A stretch of DNA of 64,000 nt from Paragordius varius (taxonomy: Eukaryota > Nematomorpha). A program made the position numbers and the translations under genes. The DNA lies in the NCBI GenBank assembly GCA_964247055.1, contig OZ176059.1, positions 2,294,001-2,358,000 on the forward strand, in the 5' to 3' direction. Below, in pieces: positions 1 through 14,250 of this stretch (position 1 is its first letter; the number at the start of each line of letters is the position of its first letter). Below the pieces are notes generated by a model that saw only the letters and a program-made list of their open reading frames with translations, ran no database searches and was not told the DNA's origin.

Positions 1-279
1 ACGTAAAAACTTAAAGACAAATATTTTTGTCAAAAGACAATTATACTTTGTCAAATTTTTTTATACAATTTCATTGTGGGGTTCACCCGTTATCAGGATT
101 TTACTTTTATTTTCATTTATAATCAGAAAATATCATTGGTTACCAATATACATTTCTATATCATATTATCCAATTTTTTCAAAAACAGCAAGTTAAAAAA
201 AGTACAGCGCAGTCTCTTAAAAAAATTTTTGTCCTTATATATTTTCATTTTGTCCGTATTATCATCTCAATTTTTACTG
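1..279. mobile_element. family-G palindromic MITE, cut by the window edge
   Basis: Inverted arms with AAGACAAATATTTTTGTC on the left and TTTTGTCCGTATTATC...CAATTTTTACTGTA on the right. Family ends are TA-CAGTAAAAATTGAAATTA. Confidence 0.55.
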
Positions 280-733
280 TAAAAAACAACTTAAAAAGTA
301 AAATATTTTGTTTAGAAAAAAATATAACCTATATAAATATATATATGATTCCAATTTTTTAACATTATGTTTGTTCCCACAACTATAATATTCCTTATTT
401 GGCAAACCAAAACAATAAAAATATACATAAATAAAAATAATTTTAAAATTAAGTTGTTTTTTTTTGAATTTTTTAAACATCATATGTTTTGCTTTAATAA
501 TTTAATATTTTTATGATATATAAATAAATTATATTTGTCTAACCAAGAATTATTTTGAGGTATTCGCAAAAAAAGTTCATCATCTATTGGAATATTTTTG
601 TCAATATTTTCCATAATAGGTTTATCTACTATATCGATTGCGTTTAAATGGTTAGGGCTTTCAAGTATACCTTTCGGTGAGGATTTTGAAACATTAGAAT
701 CGTGTTTTAACTTATTTTTGTTATTAACTAAAG

Positions 734-735
<2 letters not shown>

Positions 736-808
<73 letters not shown>
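736..808. repeat. (TA)n microsatellite, 73 bp
   Basis: The longest TA run. Others of 20-40 bp lie near 1115-1140, 5704-5743, 6041-6068, 12244-12270, 13725-13750, 14217-14250, 18001-18027, 19433-19458, 26010-26035, 46674-46700 and 63216-63240. They often abut TA-targeting MITEs. Confidence 0.95.
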
Positions 809-811
<3 letters not shown>

Positions 812-813
812 CT

Positions 814-1049
814 TACAGTCATGTATCCTTTGTTTTATTAAAAATTTATTTTTTTTGCGTTAAATGGGTCGGTATAAATATTTGGTAAAGAATGAAAAAA
901 ACAAAGGCTCTATGGTAATTCTTATATATTTTTTAATAAATATCATATTGTTAAAACCATAGAGCTCTTGTTTTTTCCATTCTTTACCAAATAATTATAC
1001 CCCCATTTAAAGAAAGAATATAAATTTAATAAAAAATATATGACTGTAA
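814..1049. mobile_element. family-F palindromic MITE (TA-CAGTC ends)
   Basis: Two arms pair: TGGGTCGGTATAAATATTTG with TATGGTAATTC on the left, and the reverse complement on the right (CCATAGAGCTC, CATTCTTTACC). Ends TA-CAGTCATGTA...ATGACTG-TA are typical of Tc1/mariner-type non-autonomous elements. It directly abuts a 73-bp TA run. Confidence 0.7.
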
Positions 1050-1411
1050 ATGAAAAATTGGAAGATACAGATATATAAAATAATATTTTATAACATCGGT
1101 TTTTGATACTATTAAATATATATATATATATATATATATTTATTCTTATGCGTTGAAATTACAACCGTATTATTTTTAAATAATAATAATATATACCATT
1201 TACAATTTCCAAATTCACCCTTGAACAAGTGAAATTTACTCTAAAAATCAATTATGAATTTTCGCGCGGTTAATATAACTTAAGATATGTTATTGAATAA
1301 AAAAATATATTGCTTTTACTATCCAGTATTTACTAACAAATTTCATTTTAAATAAAAATGGTTCTTTTTACAAATTTTACGTAGGACTTATTGGTTTTTT
1401 TAAGCTGGTAA

Positions 1412-2490
1412 ATGGCAACATTTACTATTCTTTTTTCACCTAAAATAATATCGGTTATATTTTTATAAATTTCTAAGATAAATGTTTTTTTAAATTACAT
1501 AATTCATATATATATAAAATATAAACATATTAATATATTTATTTAATATTAATAATTGTTTTATTATTAATAATAATTTTTCCTTTCTCCATTTTAAGCT
1601 TTGTGCGAGTTCAATATACAGAGATGTGGATTCCTTTTTACCTTTTCCAAAATTATATAAATACTCGGTTTTGAATCCTTCGTTTCAGAATTGATATTCT
1701 TAAATTAAATAATTATACTCGGATAATCTTTCAAATAAAGGTTTTTCATATCAAAAATTAATAATTGCAATTTGATTTTCCAAGTTTATGTTTTAATTTT
1801 TCCAGATTCGAAATTATCGAACTTTACTTTGATTTGGTGTTTCATGTTGTTAATTTTTTTTCTGATTTAATATATGTTCAGATATTTGTCATTCATATTT
1901 TTAATTTCGACTTGTATTTATATATTATATGGATATATATATATATATATATATATTTATGTATCATTACTTTGTTTTTTTTATTGAGATTGTATAACTT
2001 TTGTTAAAAAATATTGGATTTTTTTCAAGAATGTTCCACAATTATATAACTTTCTTCGGTCATATCATTTTTGTTTGTGTAAAATATTTGAGTTTATATA
2101 CATTATAATGACCTTAATTTTATACTATAAACATTAATTGATAATATGTTGATGATGGCATATAGATTATCCGAGTATAATTATTTATAAAAAAAAATAG
2201 AAATTAAATCAGAAACGAAGGATTCAAAACCGAGTATTTGTTTATATAATTTTGGAAAGGTAAAAAGGAATCAATCCATTTACAAGGAACTCATATCTCT
2301 GCATATTGAACTCTCACAAAGCTTAAAATAGAGAAAGAAAAAATTATTATTAATAATAAAACAATTATTAATATTTATAAATATATATTAATATGTTTAT
2401 ATTATGTGATTTAACATTTATTTTATAGAAATTTTTTTATAACCGTATCCTTAAGTGAAAATAATAGTTTAGAATTTTGCCATTATTGAT
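1412..2490. repeat. long inverted repeat (about 330-bp arms), unclassified palindromic element
   Basis: The left arm (about 1412-1745) and right arm (about 2160-2490) are imperfect reverse complements, for example AGTTCAATATACAGAGATG with CATATCTCTGCATATTGAAC, and ACTCGGATAATCTTT with GATTATCCGAGTATAATT. The 415-bp centre is featureless. Probably a foldback or MITE-like element; I see no coding capacity. Confidence 0.6.
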
Positions 2491-2953
2491 CTAACCCAAA
2501 TACTCAAGGATGGGCTAAAACGAGATTCAATTGTTCAAAAAAACAATATATATATTTTTGGTATATTTATGAATAAATGTGTGTATTAATAACTGCATTT
2601 GTAAAAAATGGGTAGATAATCGATGATATTTATTTTTCAATAGACGACTTTCTATTTTTATTATGAATATTTCAAACGCATTTTATAAATGAAATCGAAA
2701 ACAAAAAAAACAAAATGAAAATAAACATTTTACACACAATAAAGACTTAAAAGTACCTATTTTTATTCAATGTTTTTTTCAAAAAATGGTACATACCTAC
2801 TTTTTATTCAGCAGGCCCAATATCTTCATGGTATACTTTATTATTTTTTCCGTATTAGATAATTGATTTAAATTAAAATTTCATTTTTTTAAAAAATATA
2901 TAAAAAACATATAGGTAATTTTTAAACTTATCAAACACACATAATATATTTAA

Positions 2954-3529
2954 CACTTCGATTCAAATTGGGGTATTTAAATACCCCGGACTAAATTTAA
3001 ATTAAAATTTTTAGAAAACTACTAAAGAAAACGGTCCCAATTTAAATTTATGCTTCTATCCTGATAAAAATTATATAAATATGCCAAAATATCTTGATAA
3101 AATTTTGTTTAGAAAAAAAAGTTCCACCTCAAACTACTTCGACGCCATTTTTATTTTACAAAAATTGTGCAAAATATCGTCTTCATTTAATTTTAAGGGT
3201 AAAACTAAAGCTTATTATATAAATTACATCTAACATGGATAGAAATAGAAAAAGCGGTTTATTTTGTATTATTTTTTAATTTTACAATTTGACACATGTC
3301 ACGTTGACTAAATTTTTACCTTAGTTTTAGCTCAAAATTAGTAATATCAAGTATTTTTAAATAAATTTTTTTATATATTTTGGTTTATTAATGTTATATA
3401 AGTGCAAAATTTTGCCATGGTTTCGATTGCTTCCATACTTTTTAAACTATTTGATTTTAAAGAGGCCTAGGGTATCCAACTACCCCAATTTGAATCGAAG
3501 GACTAAAATGAGTGTGTTGTATCCAAGTG
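2954..3529. mobile_element. family-P MITE with TTAA flanks (piggyBac-like), copy 1
   Basis: Flanked by TTAA on both sides (2950-2953, 3530-3533). Ends are CACTTCGATTCAAATTGGGG and ...ATCCAAGTG. Near-identical to 51557-52136 and related to 36140-36697. No transposase. Internal landmarks: TTCGACGCCATTTTTATTTT and TGACACATGTCACGTTGAC. Confidence 0.7.
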
Positions 3530-4076
3530 TTAATGGATGAATTTGAATTGTTCGAGGGTGAATTAATTTAAAGTGTAAATGGTATGTATGGTATATTCTA
3601 TTTTAATTCAATTGTACAAATAACCACACAAGTTTTTTGTAATGATTAAAGTATATTTTTTACATTGGTGTTAAATTTTATAATAATAATAAAAATAATT
3701 TAAAATACTCCAATATATATTTGTTGTCCAAAATATAGTATAGATTTAAGGCACCACCATTAAAATTTGGGAAAGAAATCACACTACCAACAATAAAATA
3801 CCCATATAAAGTAAAATTTCTTATGACAATCCATTCATTACATATAAAAACAGAAGTATACATTTTGTGATGATAATATAAGCTATTAAACTGTCATTAT
3901 TATATCGTACACATAAAAATATTATGATTTTTTTATTATATTATATAGTTTGATAAAATTGACACACAAAAAACCTATTGATTACAATATTTATCACTTT
4001 TTTTTATTCTCCAAAAAATTTTTAACGACAGCTGACTGCTTTTTAGGTTTCTAAATAAAACGTTATTCCCATTATT

Positions 4077-5703
4077 TTAGATTAGGCTTAGCTCGGTTCT
4101 CCTTAATTCTAAAGGAAAAATTTAAAATATGTTAAAAATTTAAATATACACACTTACAAATAATTTCATATAATAATATATCACACACTTATTGTTCTGT
4201 CTGAATACTTTGTAATAATTTTGAGTTCGTTTTAACATTATTTTAGTAAAATTATATTTTTCCGTAAATTATAATTAAATACTATTTTTCCTCGTTCCAA
4301 ATAGCTTATTATTATTATTGCAATTAATATCTGAAAAAGGGATTAATCCATCTAACTTTTCAGCCAAATTTAGCACCATTTTCCCGTGTTTATTGGACGC
4401 GTCACCTTAAAAATGATATATGCATTATGCTTGCTATTATAGAAAAAACTTGAATCAAATTAGAAAAAACTTATAAACATTAGTATCAACTTAAAAAAAA
4501 TTATAGAATAATATAAAAAGAGTATGATTAGATTTTATATTATGACAAAAAAATAGGTTTAAAGAGTATATATATATATATTAATTAACTCTAAAATGTT
4601 TAAATTTTTATATTTTACCATTCCCAAAAAAATTTTTAATTAAAAACGGGGAATGTCAAAAATGTTTCAAACATATTTAAAAAAAACACAGATAATTTTA
4701 TAAAGTTACAATTTAAATTTTATTAATATATGTATATCACCAGTTATAATTCAAATTCACCCTTGAAAAAAAATATGTGGTTTCGGGCTAATATAACTCA
4801 TCTCATAATATGTATGAATATTTTCTTTATGGCATAGAAGATAGTATTATATTAATATATTAAAAACGGTATTTGATTTTGTAAAAAAACTTCAAAAAAA
4901 GCATAGATAGTAGTTTTTAACATTCGAAAAAACATAATTTATTTAAAGGGGGTGGGTGAATTCGAAAATTGTTAAAGGGTGATTATGAATTGTAAATTGT
5001 ATATAATAGTATACCTGGACAGTCTGTTTTAAGTAACGGTAAACATTGTTTATGGGCTTTATATTCACAATCTATCATTTTTTGGCATATAAATATCAAT
5101 TACAATAAGTAATTTAATGTAGTAGTCGCTTATTTTTTTCTTATATTATACTAGGGAATTTCGCAACACAGGAGTGTATGGGAAAAAAGAAAGGAAATAC
5201 TTGTTTGTTTAATATGTTGTTGTTTTTTTCCATACACTACTGTTATGTTTTTTGCATACTCCCCTACTATAGTGCAGTGAAATAAACTACCAATAAAATG
5301 CATATTTAAACATTTTTATTTTATAATTTAAATTTTAGTTTATATTTTAATTTTATTCTTTACGTCTGAAAAAGATTACTTGTAGTAATCGAAATATTAT
5401 AATAAATTTATATAATTTTAGCTGAATCATAATTGCATTAATGTGATAGATATATTAAAATATATCAATTTTGCATATATGCGACCTGAGAAACTCTTCT
5501 GAGAAAAATTTAAAAATTGCAAAAATTAAAAAAAATATGCTCACAAAGTAATCTTAAAATATTGACAATTTCTGTAACATATCTTTAAATAAGTCACATT
5601 CGATTGGCAATAAACAACCCAACTTGAAAAAATTGTAATATTATTGTGCAGTTACATTAACAGTCTTATGTTTTTAAAATCTAATAAATTATTTAAGATT
5701 GCC

Positions 5704-5748
<45 letters not shown>

Positions 5749-6498
5749 GAAATTATACGGGCAAAACGTCAAAATATAAAGACAGATATTTTTTTTCCAA
5801 AAAAGAGAATCATGCTTTATATATCTTGATTTATTTATATAAAAATCGTTGTTTAAATTTGCAAAATATAGAAATGAGATGTTTGGTAATACAATTAATT
5901 ATATATGAATTAAATAGTTTATATAGAAAATATTAAGGTTTAAAAAAGTATGGAGTTGTTTTTTGAAAAAAACCTATTTGTTTTTATATTTCAACTTTGA
6001 AATTTTTTTTGTGAGCTCGCCGTATAATTTTAATTTTTTGCATATATATATATATATATATATATATACCAATTATTTTACTTTGATTTAATTAAATTTT
6101 TGGGTAAATACAAACTTTATTATAAGAAGCTAAATTTTTTTAATCAAAACCATTTTAAAATAATCAACATTATTAGAATTATTAAGTATTAATAAAACAT
6201 AAACTGAGATTCTCCATAATAATTAAAGAAACATAAAATTTCCAAAAAAAATTTCCAAAAAAATAGTTTTTTCTTAAAAAAAAAAATATAAATAATACTT
6301 TGACATTTATAGCCCTGTAGGATATATCCTTTGAGTAAAAGGTGGCAAAAATCGCACCGCATATCATTATTAATATTGCTAATATTATTATTATTGTTAA
6401 AATTGTTTGTAGTAAATGTATGGATATTAAATTGATGATTTTTAATGGCATTATAATTTATTGAAGGATTACACCAGATGCCTGGTTTAAGATTGTCT
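4077..6498 (-). CDS. VAV: Vav exons 14-17: C1 zinc finger and short C-terminal tail
   Basis: Exon 6498-6299 carries an Asn-rich stretch, then MRCDFCHLLLKGYILQGYKC, closely matching the Vav C1 motif with its CxxC and YQGYRC elements. Exon 5071-5015 completes it with NCEYKAHKQCLPLLKTDCP, so the His/Cys zinc ligands are all present. Exon 4405-4283 adds about 41 residues (DGLIPFSDINCN among them), and a proposed last exon 4108-4077 adds KLRRTELSLI before TAA; if that splice is not used, the reading frame stops at 4275. Vertebrate Vav continues with SH3-SH2-SH3 after the C1 domain. Nothing of that kind follows here, so the protein appears to end early. Confidence 0.75.
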
Positions 6499-9400
6499 CT
6501 GTAAAAATGGGTTATAATTTATAATAAAAAATGTACATTAACCAATTCAAATTACCCTCGAACAATTCAAAGTTGAACCGATTTAAATTCAACCTAACTA
6601 ATATAACTTTAATTTAGATAAAAATCTTTATGGCATAGTTTATGTAATTTTGTATTATTGATATTTTATACTAAAATTTTATATTTTTTTAAAAAAAATA
6701 AAAATATAGTTAATATTTAATTTTAAAATGACACATAATTTATTTTAGGAGGGTGAATTCGATTTGTTTAATGGTGAATAAGAAGTATAAATGGTATATA
6801 TTAATTGTTAAAAAAAGATAAATGATATTTTATTAATATATTTTAACGATAAAATACCAAAAACAAAAATTTGAAAATAAAAAAAAGTATTTATAAAAAT
6901 TAACATAGAACACACACAACTAGTATAAACCAAATAAAAAAAATAAGAAAATAAAATATTTATATTGATATTAATTTACCCTAAAACTAATGATAAAAAT
7001 ATACTAAAATTTCGAACTATAAAACTTTAATTTTTTAATAAAATTAATTTATAAATCATATTTATTTTAAAAGCAAAATTTACTAACTGTAAGAATATTA
7101 GATGGACCAACCAAAGGACATAAATTTCGAACGATTTTGCATACATATTGTATATACAGCCAGGATTTTTATTTGATATCATAACCCAAGGGTAAGCCCA
7201 CTATAAATTAAAAAATTTTTATAAATCTATAAAACTCTAATATAACTTTTGATTACCACGGTAAATTTATGGATGTAAAAATTTAAGCCTAAAAACTTAG
7301 GTAAAAAAATAACTAAATTATTGTAGGAATAAATTGTTTGGGATTTTAAAATACAGACCTCTCAGAATATTTAGCTTTTTAAAATGAAAAATAACTACTG
7401 TCCATAAACTAATAAACTCATGTTAATAATTATATTTTTTTGATTTCTGTGAAAGCCACATATAATCACCCACAAACGAGTTGGTTCATTGTGAAAAGGG
7501 GAATATAAAACCCAAAATATCATATTAGATCGGTTACTTTAAAAATTATTACTATACCATTTTTCATGCAAAAACATCATTTTTTCAACCAAATGCAACA
7601 TTTTTTCAACCAAACTCAACATTTTTTCAAGCAAACGCAACATTTTTTCAAGCAAAGACAACATTTTTTCAAGCAAACGCAACATATTTTCAAGCAAACG
7701 CAACATTTTTTCAACCAAAGACAACATTTTTTTATCCAAACGCAACATTTTTTTAACCAAAGACAACATTTTTTCAAGCAAAAACAACATTGTTTTAAAA
7801 TAAAAAACCAATTTTTTTAATTTAAGAAATATTAAATTTAAAGTTAATGTAAATTAATTATAACGTGGAATTATGATTTTTCTTGTTTTATCATCAATTT
7901 TTTATGGTATAATTGATTTTCAAACATTTTAAATTAGCCCATAAATTGCATTTATGACATTTGCACTTCAAGAGTGTCCTTGAACACTTCAAGTTGGTCC
8001 TTCAATATTTTAATTTTGATTCTAACGTTTACTAATGAAGCAATAAAATATTCATTATTCAATCATTTGAAACCTATTTTTTTATATAACTTAAACCTTT
8101 AAGTGAATACATTTCTTTCATAAGAACCGTGTTATTATTTTTTATAAATTAACTATATTAAAAAATATCTACGTTTTTTGGGTTATTGATCGTAATATTT
8201 AGTTTAAAATAATAATAAATTTATAATATTGATAAATTGAAGAAAATTACCTCGAAACAAATAAAGTTGTTTTATGAAAATATTAATTTTGATTCAAAAA
8301 ATACTAATAAATAGAGATATTAAAATTTTAAAAATAGATAATTACACACAAAAATAACGGTCGTATGGAAACTGCAAAAAAAGTAAGAAATTTTAAGTGA
8401 AGGATAACTTAAGACTCTTAAAGCGCAAATTGTGTAGATTTTTTAGGTGAAACTATTGTTGTAAAAAAGTATTTATAAATAATGCAATTGGGCTAAATTT
8501 AAATGTTTGAAGATCAATCAATTTACCATCAAATATTGATGATAAGACAATAAATATCAAATTTCTACGTTAAAATTAATTTACATTAACTTTAAATTTA
8601 ATATTTCTTAAAATAAAAAAATTGGTTTTTTATTTTAAAAAAATGTTGTTTTTGCTTGAAAAAATGTTGTCTTTGGTTGAAAAAATGTTGCGTTTGGATG
8701 AAAAAATGTTGTCTTTGGTTGAAAAAATGTTGCGTTTGCTTGAAAAAATGTTGCGTTTGCTTGAAATATTGTTGTCTTTGCTTGAAAAAATGTTGCGTTT
8801 GCTCGAAAAAATGTTGTCTTTGCTTGAAAAAATGTTGCGTTTGCTTGAAAAAATGTTGAGTTTGGTTGAAAAAATGATGTTTTTGCATGAAAAATGGTAT
8901 ATATCAGAGCACATTACAAAAAAAAATTTATACTAATGTTTCTTAAGTTTTTTTACTTGAAATTTTCAACATATATACCATTTACAATTCAAATTCACCC
9001 TTGAACAATTCAAATTTACCCTCAAACAATTCAAATTCACCATTGAACAATTGAAATTCACCCTAAAAATAAATCATGAAATTTCTGTCTAATATAGCTC
9101 ATCATTAAAATTAAATATATTTTTATGGCATGGTTTATTAATTTTTCAGTATTATTTTAATTTTAAACAAAAATTCTTTTTTTAAAAAATATAGCTTATC
9201 TTAAAAAACACATAATTTCTTTTAGGTGATTTTGAATTGTTCAAGGGTGAATTTAAATTGTTTAAGGGTGAATTCGAACTGTAAATGGTATATATATTGA
9301 AAAAAAATTAAAACCTTTGATGTTTTTTTGAATTGTTGTCGCCAATAATCATAAGTAGTATCTATGGAAGATATTGCCTGTATTTTAGCCATAAAATCAT

Positions 9401-12400
9401 CTATTGGGCTTTGTTCGCGATTATTTTTGCAGCTAAAACAATAGTTATTTACATTATATTACATGATGTTATTGTCAAGTATAGTAAGTGTGTTTAAATA
9501 ACATTCATTACTTATTTATTACATATTTGGAAAGTGTATAAGAATGGGTTTAATGAGTTTAATAGCTTCGCAGGCCGTATTTTTTGATCGAAAAATCCGA
9601 CGGAGGGCATACTCAAAGCAAATTATAGATTGGAATTAACAAATTTTTAGATTATTTCAAACCAAAAAAGAAATTATAGAAATTACTACTCTCTTACTAT
9701 TCCAATTTTAACAATTTTTTGCCTAGTTCAATGGCAAAATTCGTAGAAGAGTTTTGATTCAAGAAAATTTTTGTCAAGAATATCACTTTCGACTTAGATT
9801 TTAATTTTTTTGTATTTGAATTTCTCACGATCTGCAAAAATATTTTGAAGTGTTACGTGTTGAACACCTCTTGTTTAAGGATCAAATATATTCTTATGTA
9901 TGTTATATAGAACTTAAAAAGCTTATCATTGACATATTGGGTTAATAAAAAAATAACATAAAATTGTTTATCATTTTTTCGCACAATAAAATTTAATTAA
10001 TTATATTATATTGTTTTTGTTGATATAATGAGAACGAATAGTTTATTAAAATAATAATTTTAATTATCGTAAAACTTATTAAATTAAATTATATCCAGAA
10101 TTTTTGCATGGTAGTATCTTTTTCAATGGATTAACTAAAATAAAAGACAAAAATAATAATAATAAAATATAATTAAATAAAATTTATAATTATAATATAT
10201 AATAAAAACAATAAAATTTTATTATAGTATATTGTTTTGTTTATTTCAATTTAATTTACAGAAATATTTTTCACAAAACTTTTTCTCAAAAAGCCTTATT
10301 ATTAAATTTATCTTTTATAAGCGTTCACTGTTACTATTTTATTGATATATAGAGTAAAAATTGGACTTTATACTGACAAAACGTAAAATTTAGGGACAAT
10401 TTTTTTTAAAAAAAGACAACCAATTTTTTTAAACCTTTTATTTTATCCTATAATAAACATTGAATAACAAAAATATATACCATTTACACTTCAAGAGTGT
10501 CCTTGAACAATTCAAGTTGGTCCTTGAACAATTCAAGTTGGTCCTTGAACAATTCAAGTTGGTCCTTGAACAGTTCAAGTTGGTCCTTGAACAATTCAAG
10601 TTGGTCCTTGAACAATTCAAGTTGGTCCTTGAACAATTCAAGTTGGTCCTTGAACAATTCAAGTTGGTCCTTGAACAATTCAAGTTGGTCCTTGAACAAT
10701 TCAAGTTGGTCCTTGAACAATTCAAGTTGGTCCTTTAACTTTTTTGTTTTGTTTTTAACTTTTATCAATCAAATCGAAAATAATTCGTCTATTTTATTGT
10801 TTTTAACCTATTTTCTATTATTTAACATAAATTTTAAATCAATATCAACTTTTAATCTTTGAGAAACCGTATATCTTTATAAATTTCTTAAAATAATTTT
10901 GGATATTTATAAGATTTTAGCACGAAATGAAAAAATATATAAGTTGTCTAGGTTATTAATTAAAATTTTTCATTAAAAACATTTAAAAGTCAAAAATTTT
11001 GTTCAATTGAAAAAAAAATAGTTTGAAACAAAAAAAAAGGTTTTACAATAAAAAATTTTATTTAAATGAATAAATATATAATAAATAAAGAAAATTAGGT
11101 TTATAAATAATTAAATAAAAAAATAAATGCAAAAATTATGGTTAAATCAAAATTTATAAATTTTAAGGACCAACTTGAATTGTTCAAGGACCAACTTAAA
11201 TTGTTCAAGGACCAACTTGAATTGTTCAAGGACCAACTTGAACTGTTCAAGGACCAACTTAAATTGTTCAAGGACCAACTTGAATTGTTCAAGGACCAAC
11301 TTAAATTGTTCAAGGACCAACTTGAATTGTTCAAGGACCAACTTGAATTGTTCAAGGACCAACTTGAATTGTTCAAGGACACTCTTGAAGTGTAAATGGT
11401 ATAAATGCCAATATACATTTATCCTATTTTATAACTCTTTCCACTTAAAACACTCACTTACATTTTTTAAAAGAATTAAGATATTTAAAAAGTATGGATG
11501 GTTATCTCTTAAAAAAATATGTTTATAAACCTCAATAAAAAAAGTTTTACCTTTCTAAAGCCACAGAACTTAGCCATGAAATAAATTGATTTTGATAACC
11601 ATTTTTATTTCGCTTAATATTATAGCTATCATCAGAGTGTTGTTGAATGTTTGTAATATCATTTGAGTCTGGTGAAGTTGGTGAATTAATATTAGCATTG
11701 ATATAACCATTTAGGGTTGTTAAATTTTTATTAGGTATTTCTAGGCGAAAATTTTTCAAACAAATTTGTTCTTTGATTCCATATTTATCCAACTAAAATA
11801 TAAAAATTTAATCCAAAAAACATTATAAAAAATAACAAAAAATTTTAGAAAAAAAATTATATATATATATATATATTTTTTATATTGTTTATGTTTAAAT
11901 AAATAAATGTAAAAAATTTAGTATTTTTTTATTTATAAATTGAATATATACAGTAAAAACTGAAATTATACGTACGAAACGTAAAAATATAAATAAATAT
12001 TTTTTTAAAATAACCATACTTTTTTAATCATAATTTAGTTCAATATAACTCATTGTTTTAAATAGCAAAGCAAAGCAAGAAAAAATATATATTTATTAAC
12101 ACAATCAATCCTATATTTTACGATTTTAATTAAATAGCTTATATAAAAAAATAGAAGGTTTTAAAAAGTATGATTGTCTTTTAGATAAAAATATTTGTCT
12201 TTATATTTTTTCGTTTCGTATAAATTTACTTTTTATTGTATGCATATATATATATATATATATATATAATACCTTGGGTAGTTTGCAATATATTAAAGAT
12301 TGATCAAATAGGAAAGCATATCTAAAAAGCAAAAAAACCATATAAAAAATAAAAATATCTAAAATTAATAATAATGTTTTATTTTACTAAGAAATATTAA

Positions 12401-14211
12401 ATTTAAAATGTTTAATTAATATATCAAAATAATATTAATATTGATTATAAAACAATAAAAATTATTTATCGGAAAAAATTTAATAAAAAAATAGTTTCAA
12501 ATAAATTATATAATACTTGATATATTATAATAATTATACATTTAATAAGAAGAAAGACATATCCAAAAAATTAATAAAGTTAAATAGGATTATATATTAA
12601 AAAATAAGGATACCAAAAATAAAATTTTTTTATAAAATTATAAATATGTTTTATCAAAAAAATTATTAAAAAAATCATTAGTAGTGATAAATTGATATTT
12701 ATTATTATTTCTTTTTTTAAATTCTAAATATTACAGTAAAAATTGAAATTATACGAACAAAACATAAAAATATAAAGACAAATATTTTTTCTAAAAGATA
12801 ACCCCATACATTTTAAATCTTAATTATTTAAGTTATAATTTTTTCTTTTAGACTGGAATTATATATATAAAAGATGTATATTGGTAACACAATCATTTAT
12901 GTATTTTTTGATTGTAATTAAATTATTTTTATAGGAAAAATGTAGGTTTATAAAAAGTATGGTTGTCTTTAAAAAATTTGTCTTTATATTTCCACATTTT
13001 GTCGGTAAAATTTTATTTTTACTGTAAAATTTCCAAAAAATTATAAAAAAATGACCTTAATTTCAATCTTGAATCATGAGTAGATTTAATTTTAAGTTCA
13101 CCCTCTGTATATAAACGACCCAATTTACAGGAAAATGGTAAGGGATATGGCTAAAACATTATAGATGTAAGAAAAAATAAAAAAAATTTTTTATAAATAA
13201 ATTAATTTTATATTTAAAACATTAAAAAATTGTAGATAAAAAAAGAAATAAATTGATAATAAATTAAAAATAAAAATTATACGGACAAAAAGTAAAAATA
13301 TCAAGACAAATATTTTTTTCTAATAAAAGACAACAAACTTTTTAAATCTTGATTTTTTTTCAATATACCATTTACAATTCAAATTTACCCTTAAAAAAAT
13401 CAAATTCATCCTTGAACAATTCAAATTCACCCTCGAACAATTAACACCCTCACATAAAATATATGTTTTTTATGATTAAAAATTACCTATATTTTTATAT
13501 ATTTATAAAAAATAAAAAATTTGTTTTAAGTTAAAATAAACTTAAAAAATAATAAACTATGCCATAAAGATATAATTAATATGAATAATGGGTTATATTA
13601 GTTCGAATACACAAAGTTTATTTTTAAGGTGACTTTGAATTGAAGGGTGAAAATTGTTCGAGGGTGAATTTGAACTGTAAATGGTATATAACTCATTATT
13701 TAAAATAGCAAAATATGAAATAGATATATATATATATATATATATATATATTACTAACGCAATCAATTATATATTTTACAATTGTAACTAAATAGCTGAT
13801 ATAGAAAAATTAAGGTTTTAAAAAACTATGGTTGTCTTTTAGAAAAAAAAATTTGTCTTTATATTTTTAGGTTTTGTCCGTATAGTTTCAATATTTATTG
13901 TATTATAAAAGCATTAAGATAAAAAAAAAGAAGAGCTTGATATAAAGATTGTATTTTATGCGACACTTAGGAGTGACAGAACAAATATAATATTTAAATC
14001 TTAAACTTTAAAACCATATAATCATTGGACAATATAAGTTTGTGTCTCTTTTAAAAAAATATTTTGCTATTTTTTTATATAATTAAATAAAAATTATGTA
14101 TATAAAATCTTTATACTATTATTGCTTAAATTAATACACGTTTAAAAGTCTGATGTATATCATATAATTTGCAATGGATGAATTCAAAACAAGCAATTAG
14201 ATATTTTTTGT

Positions 14212-14250
<39 letters not shown>

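Noticed and set aside
3678-3863. Minus-strand frame with NEWIVIRNFTLYGYFIVGS considered as the missing Vav SH2 domain
   Set aside because: Lacks the SH2 FLVRES-type arginine motif and has no splice sites in phase with the Vav exons.
3999-4052. Minus-strand terminal exon reading KPKKQSAVVKNFLENKKK then stop, with a TTTAG acceptor
   Set aside because: Its phase does not fit the donor of Vav exon 4405-4283 (it gives an immediate stop) and no other upstream exon leads into it. It remains a faint alternative 3' end.
10438-11528. Several 70-120 aa ORFs of repeated LVLEQFK, NCSRTNL or SWSLNNS units on both strands
   Set aside because: The 21-bp MITE array unit is exactly seven codons without stops in several frames, so repeat ORFs arise automatically. 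The same applies to 7539-7820, 8598-8936 and 19788-20095.
14217-14250. TA runs as promoters or origins
   Set aside because: They are simple microsatellites found throughout the window, including inside MITEs.
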